Shown one piece after another: positions 20,146-30,467 of a DNA stretch of 64,000 bases. The stretch lies in assembly GCF_003473485.1 (NCBI RefSeq), contig NC_053046.1, positions 1,684,001-1,748,000 on the forward strand, written 5' to 3'. The notes beneath the pieces are model-generated. The model worked only from the letters and a program-made list of their open reading frames with translations. It was not told where the DNA came from and did not search any database. The position numbers and the translations under genes are program-made. How positions within the stretch are numbered: the stretch's first letter is position 1; the number at the start of each line of letters is the position of its first letter. Origin of the DNA: Medicago truncatula (Eukaryota; Streptophyta; Magnoliopsida; Fabales; Fabaceae).

Positions 20146-20290
20146 GAAAATTGTTGTTTTGACAATGAATACTTCCTATTGACACAAGTAAATGACGTTT
20201 TTATCCTCAGCGGCAGTTAACAACCGTTAGCCTAAGTGCCGATAGTTAACTGCCGCCGAAAGCCAGCGGTTGTTAACTGTCGTTGTGTTC
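20146..20290 (+). repeat. MULE left TIR
   Basis: This terminal inverted repeat of about 145 bp pairs with 26400-26547. Several GTTAAC motifs set in CGGCAGTTAAC or CGGTTGTTAAC contexts occur within it, forming inner palindromes. They could be transposase-binding sites (inference). Confidence 0.85.
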
Positions 20291-21038
20291 GTGATATATT
20301 CAAGTCAGTAACCATAATCCAGACACTCGCTTCATCATCATCATCACCATCTTTCTCTCAAATTTTCACTCTCTCTCTCTCTAAAAAAAAAAAAATTCTA
20401 CTAAATCATACAAAATTTCTTCCACTAAATCACCAGTAAGTTAACACTTATGCTATTGTCATACATTTTAGTTAGTATATGTGTTTATATGTTTATAATT
20501 TTAGTTGTTGTCTAATCATTAAATTTTGAATTTTTGTTTTTAATATAGTTATGTTGTAGATCTGAAAGGATATTAACATATATTATGAATACCTATTATA
20601 ATGAAGTTATATTGCTTGAATATATTTTTTTTTTAATTTTATAAATTTTTTAGGGTTTGAATATTTGTTTTTAATATAGTTATGTTTTAGATCTGAAATG
20701 TTATTAACATATATTATGAATACCTGTTATAATGAAGTTATATTGCTTAAATTTGAATTTTTTTTCGAATTTTATAATTTTTTTAGGGTTTGTTTAGGAT
20801 TTTTATGGTTTATGTCAAATTTTCACTACAAATGTTTGAATGAGTTTTTCATTGATTATTTTAATTTCTTAATTGTGTAGATTTGAAACAATGGCCGGGT
20901 GGATCGACGTTCGTGCACAATTCAACGGCAGAGAACCTCAGAGGTTGAAGGTTCAGTGCCTTGGTGTAAAGTTAAGAAGTTTCAAGGATGAACTGACTGA
21001 ATTCAACCAAGGAGTCAACCTCATAGACACAAGGAGGG

Positions 21039-23169
21039 TGTAACGCCCACTTTCGTTTAATCGTTTATTTAATCGAGTTTAGGTGATTATATTATATTTA
21101 TATAATATATGCATGATTTTGGTATGTCTTGATGATTTATGATGATTTGATTGATGACGTGTTAAGTTATGAGATTTGGAAGATTTGATAAGAATAGGAG
21201 AATTATTTTATTGTTAAATAAAATAAAGATTTGAAAATAATATAAAATATTTAGTTAAGGGTTGTTTTGATATTTTAGATAGTTTTGGGGGAGAAAGTGA
21301 GATAAGTAATTCAGAAGAGGTATATAAAGGTTAGACCTAGTCTTAGAAAAAAAACATTGTACGTGAAAACTTTTGGAAAAAGGGAGAAAAGCTTAGAGAG
21401 GAGCAAGAGACCAAGAGTGCTGCGATTTTCTTCAAACAAGGTAAGGGTGAGACTAATGATTCAATAGCATTGATCGTTGTAATTCTGATGATTAATTGAC
21501 AAAGTTAGGATTGATTTAGAAAAGTTTTGGAATTAGGTCAAAACCCTAAAAATTGATGATCAAACGGTAAAACTTGTTTAGATTGATGTAGAAACCGTCC
21601 TTTAACCTTAGAACATGTTTAGGATGGATTATGGAATCAAAATTAGGCTTTGAACCATGTTGTGTGATGGATTTTTGAGAAAAACCCTAGTCTGCCCGTG
21701 CTTCTGTTCATCGCTCGCCACGGCGAGTGATGATCCTCGCCTCGCGAGTGATGAACTTCATCGCTCGCCACGCGAGCCCCTTCCCTTCGCCTCGCGAGTT
21801 GTTTGGTGCAACTCGCCATGGCGAGCAACCCTTCCTCGCCTCGCGAGCCTAGGCAGAGTGCATGTCATATCTTGTGTTTCGACATTTTTAGTTGGACCTT
21901 GGCTGCCATAGAGTGCCTGAACATACCTAGTATTGATTAGGAATGAATGTAGGATCAGAGAGAACCCAGAACAACATTAGTTTGGGAGATGAGTGGTACT
22001 CGCCATGGCGAGTAAGAACTCTCGCCTCGCGAGTACAACCAGAATGTACTTGCTTGAGTGTTTGTGCGATCTGTGTCGCACGTGTTGATCAAGAGCGAAC
22101 CCCTAGTTGGTATTAAGACCTAATGATGACGTTTAATGCAGTCTGTAGAGTTGTTTAAGTTATGTTGATATTAAATGGACATGAACTAATGTATTGTATA
22201 TTCATGCAAGAAATGAAGGTTGATATTCCTGATATTTATAAGCTATTGATATAATGATATCATTTTGTTTATGTGACCTGTTTATGCTGCTTCCGTTATT
22301 TAACTAAGTGCATAAGTTTATGATGAAGTTAGCTCCAATTTAATGGATGCATGTTGATATGTTGATTACGATGTTTTTGTTCATAAGTGTCCATGCATAG
22401 CATCTTATTGAGCTTAGTCCTCACCACGAATAATAGGAGCTTTGTCCTCCGCACGTTTTATAGGAGCTTTGTCCTCCGCACGATTAAAGTATATTAATAC
22501 TTATGATGACGATTGGTACCACATGCATATAGGGAGTCTAAGAGCATTGTCACATTGTCATGATTAAGATGCCTTGTTGATGATGATTGAATACGTGATT
22601 ACGTGATAAGTGTTTACCAATTATGTGATTTTGTTCATGATAATTGGATATATGATTATGTGTAACTGTTTAGCAATTATGCAATGTTATTTAAGGAATG
22701 ATTATGATGTTAATTTATAATTCGCAATTACATTGATTAATGTTATTTGATTATGAAATCTCACCCCTTCTGCTTGAAAATGTTGCCCTTCGTATGGGTA
22801 ACTTGCAGGTGATCGTGCTTAGTGTGCAGTTTGCTTTCGTGAGTTGGCCTTGCCTTCACTGTGTCGTCTAGGTCGCTCTGATACGTAACGGGATGGGGTT
22901 TATGTTTATGCATGCTTCATTCTCTTACGTGACTATTATGTTATTTTTATTATGCTATGGATTACGATTATGAACTATTTGATGGGGCCTGCGTGCCAAA
23001 ACGTTTTATGAATTATGATTATGATTTTCTGCTGCAATGTTTAAGATATTGGTTAAATTGTTATTTAACTGTTGGATTACGTTATATGTGATATCCCGTT
23101 GTTTGATGTTTACTCTGATAAATGTTATGTTTTAAGAATTTTTAAATATTGGGAAAACGGGGTGTTACA
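21039..23169 (+). mobile_element. Solo LTR, about 2.1 kb, probably Gypsy (Tekay/Del-like)
   Basis: The element starts TGTAACGCCC and ends GGGTGTTACA, with a 5-bp target duplication GAGGG at 21034-21038 and 23170-23174. TG...CA ends and a 5-bp duplication are those of LTR elements. There is no internal region, so it is a solo LTR left by recombination. A TATATAAAGG box sits near 21320. A block at 21710-22035 holds many short CG-rich palindromes of the CTCGCC/GGCGAG kind. The family assignment is tentative. Confidence 0.85.
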
Positions 23170-23247
23170 GAGGGTGGAACACGTTCGGTATAAACGTCCA
23201 ACGCTCGACGAGAGGAGAGTATCACTCACTTGGGTGGAATTAACGAA

Positions 23248-24646
23248 GAAAGTGAGGTTTGAATTGTGACCCTTTTTAAATTTTAATTCTGAAAGGAAAA
23301 GTAAGTAAATATACTCAAGATTATTTGTTGGCAAAGTTAGATAGGGAGATTAGTAGAATAATTATTTTATAAAGGACCAGAATGTTCTGAAGAATAATTC
23401 TATAGTGATAGTGTGTGTTTAGTGATTAAACAAATAAATAGAGAAGGTTAGAAGATGACACATGATATTTATCCTAGTTCACCCAATGTGGGCTACGTCT
23501 AGTCCCCACACTTTGTGTGAGATTTTCCATTATAGTTTCAAGCCACCAAATCCTCGTTAGTAGCACTACAGTTCTTGATCACGCCAGATCAGTCTATTAC
23601 ACCATGTATTGTTAACCTCATCAGATTTCTACAATTCTTGATCACACAAGAAAAGTTCTATCTCAAACTATTAAGCCCAGCCCAATAGACTTGAGATCTA
23701 AATACACTTTGTGTTTGTAAGAGAGTTATGTTGTGGATCCTATTTTCTCAACACTTGTTTGAGATTATGATAAAACAAACTTAAAAAATTATGATCCAAA
23801 TATAGTGAAAGAGTATAAGTTTGTTTGTTGTTGTAGTTTGAAGAGCTTTTGAATATTTTTAATGAATATTCACGTAAGAGAGAGAGAGAGAGAGAGAGAT
23901 GATTTTGCTTTGAGAGAGTATGTAATCTTGTTGTAAGCTCTTGAGAATTAACAAGGGTGTATGTTTGTATTTATAGAAGCTTATGTCGTGAAGCTTCACG
24001 GACAAAGAAAGATGTGTTGTCCTTTCTAAAAATATCTCATGTGCTTATGTTTTTGTTGCTTGGCGCGCAAAAGTGCTCAAAAAGGAAACCTTTGTGAGTT
24101 GCGGAACCTTCTACGGGACATTCTTTCTGTTCCAGCTGTTTTGGAAAGAGCACATGCGTAACTGTAGGCCAGCTGTGATATGGTGGCATTAGGATGACAT
24201 CCTTATCTTGTTGTAGTTTTACCAAACCATTCTTGAGAACGTTCTTCTTGTGCAAGCTTAGATTTTTTCTTCTTTCTTTTAAGACTCGCGTGAGCCTTTG
24301 GTCTTTTGATAATGAATATTCCTTTTGTTGCATAAACCTTGCTATGACACATAGATTGCTTCCTTTTAGTGGCAATTATCAATGTAGCTTTTTATCCTCT
24401 TTTGGTGAGACAAAGGGAACAATTTGTTCTTGCTTTCAGTGATGTAAATGTTGTAGTAGAAAGTCTATGTGTGTCATTTTGCTCTTTTGCTTTGATGAGA
24501 TTATTTATAAGCTTAGAATGTTCTTCTCTTTAACAAGAACATTCTTCATGAAACATTTCTCACAAAACATATTAGTAGATAACAAGTTAAAAACTATAGA
24601 ATGTTTGTGATCTTTAAAATATCAAATAAAGGATTTTGTTCTCAAC
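23248..24646. mobile_element. 1.4-kb insertion with exact 9-bp target duplication, class unclear
   Basis: ATTAACGAA lies on both sides (23239-23247 and 24647-24655), and the surrounding MULE ORF continues in frame across it, so this is an insertion. The outer ends, GAAAGTGAGG at the left and TTCTCAAC at the right, are not good inverted repeats. A (GA)n microsatellite lies near 23877-23899. No protein domain was recognised. A 9-bp duplication would suit a TIR-poor Mutator-like element; other classes remain possible. Confidence 0.6.
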
Positions 24647-24797
24647 ATTAACGAACAACGAAAACGTGACGAGCATGTTTTGGGAGCACAGCATGTTTCA
24701 CTGGAACGATATGCGGGTGACGTTGTTGAGATCAACTGAAGATATCATCAAAAGTTTGATTCCGCCAGAAGATCGTCATTAGGTACCGAATGAATGC

Positions 24798-25122
24798 ACC
24801 TTCCAGCTACAACAATTGTCTTCCTCTGAATTGGGTAATTCAAACTTTCCAAACGGCATGACACCAATGTTCGATCGGCATTCCCATTGTTCCTGTCAAA
24901 AGATTAAATTCTTGTTAGGCCGGTTTAAATGAAGGTATTGAAGTGTCAATGAATGGACCTCATTCTTTTGACACTTGAATACCGTCATTTAAACCAAACC
25001 TAACAAGAATTTAATCTTTTGAATGGAACTATGGGAATGTCGGTCGAACGTTCGAGTCATGCTGCTATGCAAGTTTGAATTTACCCCATTCAAAGGTAAC
25101 ACAATTGTTGTAGTTGGAAGGT
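24798..25122. repeat. Long hairpin A inside the MULE
   Basis: An imperfect inverted repeat with arms of about 150 bp: ACCTTCCAGCTACAACAATT at the left pairs with AATTGTTGTAGTTGGAAGGT at the right, and the inner parts TTAAATTCTTGTTAGG / CCTAACAAGAATTTAA also pair. The loop is about 20-25 bases near 24960. The transcript would fold into a long double-stranded stem. Confidence 0.85.
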
Positions 25123-25127
25123 ACAAA

Positions 25128-25365
25128 CGTCCAACTGCAACAATTGTCTTCCTCTAAATTGGGTAATTCAAACTTGTTAAACGGTAGGAATCCAGCATTC
25201 AACAAGCATCTTGAATAATGGTATCCAAGTGTCAAGGAATGCACCTCATTCTTTTGACACTTGAATACCATCATTCAAGATGCTCATCGCATGATGGAGT
25301 CCTGCTGTTTAGCAAGTTTGAATTTACCCCATTTAGAGGTAAGAAAATTGTTGCAGTTGGAAGGT
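25128..25365. repeat. Long hairpin B inside the MULE, tandem relative of A
   Basis: Arms of about 105-110 bp: GTCCAACTGCAACAATTGTC pairs with the complement ending AATTGTTGCAGTTGGAAGGT. The loop region CCTCATTCTTTTGACACTTG is shared with hairpin A, so A and B arose by duplication and partial deletion. Confidence 0.85.
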
Positions 25366-25716
25366 ACATTCGAGAGTGTAATGTAATATAATGTGATAAC
25401 ATATATAGTTGAATATGCATAATACATGTTGTTTTGAATGGAACAATAATTATCTTATTTATTCACTTTTCGAATTTATTTATTCATTACGCAATTTTAA
25501 TTAGTTGAATTCACGTTAGATTTAATTAGTTTTTATTCGAATACGCAATTATTCAAAACACGACTTTAATCGAAATTATTCAAAACGCGATTTTAATTGA
25601 AATTATTCAAAACGAAAATTTATTCAAAGTACCAATATGTCAAGCAAAATGTACCATAAAAAAATATCCAAAACAATTAAGGAAAAAAAGATCCAAAACA
25701 TAATAAATAATTACAT

Positions 25717-25968
25717 TCAATCGTCACACAAGTCAATCGGGTTGTCCTCGACAGTCCTTGGGGCACCTGCTTTTGGCTGAGGGCCAAAATAGCATGTCCT
25801 CCCGCTCCTCCTCAACCTCGAATCATTATACACCAACACCTTCGAATCCTTCTTTTTGACGGATCCATCACATGTGATTACGTGCCATGTCATCGACGAT
25901 TTTTCTTTCTTCTTGTCGTCACCCTCCTTTCTGTTGTTCAACTCAACGTTTCCCTGATTCTGAGACAT
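25717..25968 (-). CDS. Small MULE-borne ORF, 83 residues, unknown
   Basis: The frame encodes a hydrophilic, Lys/Asp-rich start (MSQNQGNVELNNRKEGDDKK), then TWHVITCDGSVKKKDSK, LVYNDSRLRRSGRTCYFGPQ and an acidic end PIDLCDD. No domain was recognised. It is convergent with the plus-strand ORF in the same MULE. It might be the MULE's second gene (MURB-like position) or chance. The lack of stops and the coherent composition are the only evidence. Confidence 0.4.
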   Translation of the reverse strand: MSQNQGNVELNNRKEGDDKKKEKSSMTWHVITCDGSVKKKDSKVLVYNDSRLRRSGRTCYFGPQPKAGAPRTVEDNPIDLCDD

Positions 25969-26399
25969 ATCTACATAAACAAATTGGCGATCAAAACCTA
26001 CGTAACAATTCTACAATAATTCGTAACAACAAAATTTCATAACAAACTTAAACTAATCGCAACGATTATACAACAATTCATCTAATCCTAAAAATTCTAC
26101 CATAATTTCATAACAATTCTACAATTCTAACATTCTAATCAATTTTAACCTAAACCTAACAATTCAAACAACATAAACTATCATAACATCATAAAATCAA
26201 TATACCTCTATAATCGCAATTTAACCAAAAAAAACTAACAAATCAATCACAAAATAGCAATGCAATAGGATTCAAAAAACTTAATTGATTTTGTGCTTGA
26301 AATTGACTTGGAATGGCTTATTCTTCGTGAAATTCGCACCTATGGAAGCAAAAAACGTAACAAAGGAGTTTTGGAAACTCCTATGCTGTTATGTTCATA

Positions 26400-26547
26400 T
26401 AACATAAAGCAACGACATTTAACTGCCGCTGGAGCCAGCGGTTGTTAACTGCCGGCGCTTAGGCTAACGGTTGTTAACTGTCGCTGAAAGTAAAAGTGTC
26501 ATTTACTTGTGTCAATAGGAAGTTTCAATGTCAGAAAAGCAATTTTC
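26400..26547 (-). repeat. MULE right TIR
   Basis: Inverted copy of 20146-20290, ending at the 9-bp duplication AATGGTAAA. It shares the GTTAAC-rich block with the left TIR. Confidence 0.85.
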
Positions 26548-26556
26548 AATGGTAAA

Positions 26557-27085
26557 TATATCCCTAAAGTGATTTCAAATCAAACAACTACAAAAGTGTT
26601 AAATTACCAACCCAAAATGGTATTGAAAACAATAAATTGATCCCAAGTATTTCAACGATATTAAAATAAATTAATTGTATTTGTCAACAACTTCTATGTG
26701 ATGTTATTTAGACAACGAACAACATGACATCACACTTAGACGAAGAGATCACAAAGAATAAAATATAGATCTATGTGAAAATCACTTATTTAGATTGAAA
26801 TAGTGAGATAAAAGAATGAAGATTAGTGATTTCAGATAAACAAGTTGACTCAAAATCACTCCCTCAATGAAGAAAATAGAAGAGAGAACTTTGAAAGAGA
26901 AAAATTGGGTCGACTTGTTGGAGAGGAAAGAGCTATTAGGTTCAAACGAGATTGAATTAAGGTCGGCATGGTGATTTCTTTTTTGCTACAAGTATGCCGT
27001 AATTTTTAATTAGAAGCTTTTTATTCGAGGGGTTGTAATTAGAATTTTATTAACTACTTAATTACTAACTAATATAATAATTTCA
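26557..27085. other. Intergenic, nothing recognised
   Basis: AT-rich sequence with no coding segment or repeat ends that I can support. Confidence 0.4.
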
Positions 27086-27089
27086 TGCG

Positions 27090-27480
27090 GAGGAGAATCA
27101 AGATGAACTTGTGGTAACAATCGTGATGTAAGGATTCCATCGCAACGCCCCAAATGCAGAAGAGGTTGTTTGGGTGCTAGAAAATTTACCTGCAAATATT
27201 AATACTCCAACATTCATGTTCCGAATGAGTTGGAAAAGCGTGTAAAGTATGAGTAGTAACTTGGTGTGAATCAGGGTCACATTTATATAGACAAGGTCAT
27301 TATAACCTTCCTCGATAATACCGACATGGTAGACAGTTGAAGGATGATCTAACAGTTCAGAGGGGATGATGCCCACTCTTGTGTGGAGGCTGCTGACTGG
27401 TGAGGCGCAAATGTTGTTTTTGTCTGATAAGTGTAACGAATCATTTGTTAACGAGTCTTGGTTGATTGGGGTGATGAAGG
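27090..27480 (+). pseudogene. Decayed coding remnant, parent gene not recognised
   Basis: Forward frames give short coherent pieces in order: GFHRNAPNAEEVVWVLENLP, then FMFRMSWKS, then KVIITFLDNTDMVDS, then MMPTLVWRLLTGEAQMLFLS and DKCNESFVNESWLIGVMKG. They lie in different frames with stops between them, so this is a broken gene or a captured piece. I do not recognise the family. Confidence 0.4.
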
Positions 27481-30280
27481 GGGATGTGACGGTCTAGTTC
27501 AAAATAATTTTTTTTTTTTTTTAAAGTATTTATGATGAGTGTTAGGAATTCTTTCTTTCCAACACCCATTCTAATACTTATTCTTCTATCACTAAAATTA
27601 TTATGGGTTACACATCTTAGAAATTGACAACATGTAAATTGGTGGAATCCACCTAAATTATTATAGAGAAATGTTAACAAGTGCTCGGATACTAGATCAA
27701 AAGTTTAAAGTAGAAATTTTATTCCGAGATTTACTATGTATTCAACATATTGAAACATAAAAGGAAACATTTTCTACATGAAAGTTACCAGTAGTTTCTA
27801 TTTTTAAATCCTTAACAAGCGTCCTAAAAACACATGCTAGCAAAACCCTTTACATTATTATAAGTCACGTTGCAAAAAAATATTTGTGTTTTATTACAAG
27901 TCGCCTTACAATATCGATGCATCATTAATATATTTATTTTATCATACCCTTTATCGTATAATACTCTCTCATCTTTTGATTCTTTTAATATATTTTTCTC
28001 ATTTCACTAATAAGAAATAAATTTATAAAATAATTTATAATTTCTCTTTCCTATATAAAATTAATTATTATTATTTTAATGAACAATTATATTACTTAAT
28101 ATGTGTAAAAAAATGTTAAAACAACGTATAATAAAATACTATTTAATAAAAACTTGTAAAAAATACATAATATTTCTCTATTGGCTAATATTTAAATTTT
28201 GAAAGCACACTCGTGTTTTGTGCTGATCACGGCGTTAGTCACGCACTTTCCATGCTTAACAAATTAAACTCAGCGGTTCGCACGTGTCAATGAGGTAATG
28301 AAAATCTCAAATAATAACCACTTTTTTCATTACAAAAAATAAAATAAAAAGCTCACTGGGAATATTCCGAATCTTATACCCCGTGTTTAAAACGCGTCGT
28401 TGCTCGAGTTTGAATTTTAATTTTACAATAAAATTTAATTTTTTTATCAGTACCTTGAATTTGAATAATATTTGATATGTGCTCTCGACGAATATTTTCT
28501 TAAAGAAAGGTTATGGTTATATCGATCTGATTTTTTTTTTTAATAATATGTACGGATTTAGCACGTTCATTCGTAAATATAATATATCAAGTCTTTTTCC
28601 ACAACAATATAACAAGTGTATGATTTAACATAATAACCAAAAATGTTATTTATATTATATTTATAGGTTGGTCTGTATGTTAGGAGTAGAGAAACTCTAA
28701 AGTCACATATTTTTTTTAATAAATCACAGCTTGGCTTTAGATGTGTTGTCTTTGAGGAGAGTCTCTCTTGAAGAATGATAACAAAATTCAATGATACCTC
28801 ATATTTTAGTTTGGTGATGGGAAAAGATAGGCTTACTCTCTTTCTAACATTCTCTGTAATAATACTTACTTACTTTTTTATTGAGTGAAACATATGCGAG
28901 TCTTACACTATTTTATGTGTGATTCATTTTCAAAGTGTGAAATTCACTTTATTTTAATTCAATAAAAGAGTGAATGTTAGAGAGACTTTTGGAAGGAGAT
29001 TGTCAATAACACTCGTCAATTGTCGAATGATTTGTAATATCTTTTTTCTTTTATTATAAATAAATCAAGTTAATTGTTCTGCTAATATTTTTGTTCATCG
29101 TGGTACTAGTACAAACTGGCCTTAGAGACAACAAATGTCTAGGTTTAAACAGACCATGTGCTTGATAGCTTATGGACTAAGACATGTCAATCCTACGAAG
29201 ATTAAATATATATGCCTTAATAGATTTGACACTTGGTTGACTACAGACCCGTAAGGATGGTCAAATCATGTGGCCATGCCTAGTTAAGGTTGACCATTTA
29301 GGTCATGCCTAACTTAACTATATTATTCAACATCTCTAACCCAGCTCCACCATTTAATGTTCCTAGTTAAGCTTGATCATCCAGGCCATGCCTGACTCAT
29401 CAGGTCACGTTAAACTCCACCTTTATCACTTGTGCTAAATTCATTCGCTTCTTAGCCACGCATGTTAGTTAGACACCAAGTTACTATCCAAGTGAAAGTT
29501 GTAGTCTCCTTTGAAGAGTTTCATGGCATGCCACATATCTTGCATGGACGAGTGACATGAGTCGCGTGTTCTTTAACTCCGCCTTGTATGGATATGTTGC
29601 ATAAAGAAGGAGTGACCAACTCCACATGCTACGACATTCTTTCGATCGATGTGTGTGGATCTCAGATATGTAACTTAATTGGCCTGGACATCTAAAGAGA
29701 GACTCATTATGTTAAGAAAATGAGAACGATAAAAAAAAATGCTTAAAAGGGGAACAAGATTTATCAACTCTAAGGTAAATAATATATTTTATCTTAGACA
29801 TTTCAATGTACTTTTGAAATTTTATCTCTAGAACATTCAACGAGTAGTGTACTTGTTATCTCTATCTTGTGTTTACATATATGAATTAAGGATATTGTCT
29901 ACCTTGTATTACTTCATTTTTTTAGTTGATCTATCTATTAATGAAATCTATTTTTTTTCATAAATTAAAAAACTAAAAACACATAAGTCATTAATCACTT
30001 AAAAGACACTTTGTTTTAGTGCCAAAAGTTACCGCATACAAATTACATACAATGTTGTGTATTTTTGTCCAATTTGGTGTCAAAATACAATTTCATAATG
30101 ATATATGCACGTAATCACTTTACCTTACCCAAGAAAATGATTGGCCGATTGTGGATTACTGTAATTATCTGTTACAACTTACAACAAGTACGAGTGAGTC
30201 AAGAAATATCTGTTAAAAAAGTAACGGCTGTGTAAAGAAAAGAAGGTGACGTTAACAAAAACCGTTAGTTTGTTGAATGG
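27481..30280. other. Intergenic, about 2.8 kb
   Basis: No gene was found. 29140-29420 contains several variants of GGCCATGCCTGAC / GGTCATGCCTAAC, a weak local repeat. 30160-30290 is the upstream region of the LEA-like gene and has an ACGTGT core (30282-30287), an ABRE-like element. Confidence 0.4.
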
Positions 30281-30359
30281 TACGTGTTAGGTACGAAAAT
30301 AAGAAACAGAGAATTACGCACCATTTTTTCATTTCAGAAACCTTACTATTGTTTTTGTG

Positions 30360-30367
30360 TATAAATA
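30360..30367 (+). promoter_or_regulatory. TATA box of the LEA-like gene
   Basis: TATAAATA lies 101 bases before the chosen ATG, leaving a short CT-rich leader. An ABRE-like TACGTGTT lies about 80 bases upstream (30281), which would fit stress or ABA induction of a LEA-type gene. Confidence 0.6.
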
Positions 30368-30467
30368 TATCCATCCAAGATTTCACAACTACTCTCATTT
30401 CATTTCAGCTACCACAGACAAAACAGTACTCTCTCTTTCTCTCTACCTATCTTCTCTTTATCATTGT

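Larger units (their letters stand above)
20891..24782 (+). pseudogene. MULE-borne ORF, resembling the N-terminal region of MULE transposase-linked proteins, split by two insertions
   Basis: Translation begins MAGWIDVRAQFNGREPQRLK at 20891, just after an acceptor-like TTGTGTAG. A donor GTAAGT at 20435 suggests a 5' leader intron. The frame stops in the solo LTR (21039-23169), resumes as EHVRYKRPTLDERRVSLTW, is interrupted again at 23248, and ends RSTEDIIKSLIPPEDRH at 24782. Outside the insertions and their target repeats, 348 nt remain, about 115 codons. The pattern RRV-E-VRYKRP...D-RVS, then ELTN-ENV-SMFWEHS, resembles N-terminal regions of plant MULE-associated proteins I know from legumes. 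The catalytic part is absent. In its present state it is disrupted. Confidence 0.6.
20146..26547 (+). mobile_element. Mutator-like element (MULE) with long TIRs, containing two nested insertions
   Basis: The left terminus GAAAATTGTTGTTTTGACAA and the right terminus (read inward) GAAAATTGCTTTTCTGACAT start inverted repeats of about 145 bp, sharing long blocks such as CTTCCTATTGACACAAGTAA and GTTAACAACCGTTAGCCTAA. An exact 9-bp target duplication AATGGTAAA lies at 20137-20145 and 26548-26556. Long TIRs plus a 9-bp duplication define the Mutator superfamily. The 6.4 kb includes a solo LTR (21039-23169) and a 1.4-kb insert (23248-24646); without them the element is about 2.86 kb. It carries a short ORF (20891 onward), two tandem long hairpins (24798-25365) and a minus-strand ORF (25717-25968). 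No DDE transposase domain is visible. Confidence 0.88.

Noticed and set aside
24037-24375. 112-codon minus-strand frame inside the 1.4-kb insert
   Set aside because: No domain, and it sits in what looks like non-coding repeat sequence; kept out as a gene.
23248-24646. Intron of the MULE ORF
   Set aside because: A donor-like GTGAGG exists, but there is no AG acceptor at the right edge, and the exact 9-bp direct repeat favours an insertion.
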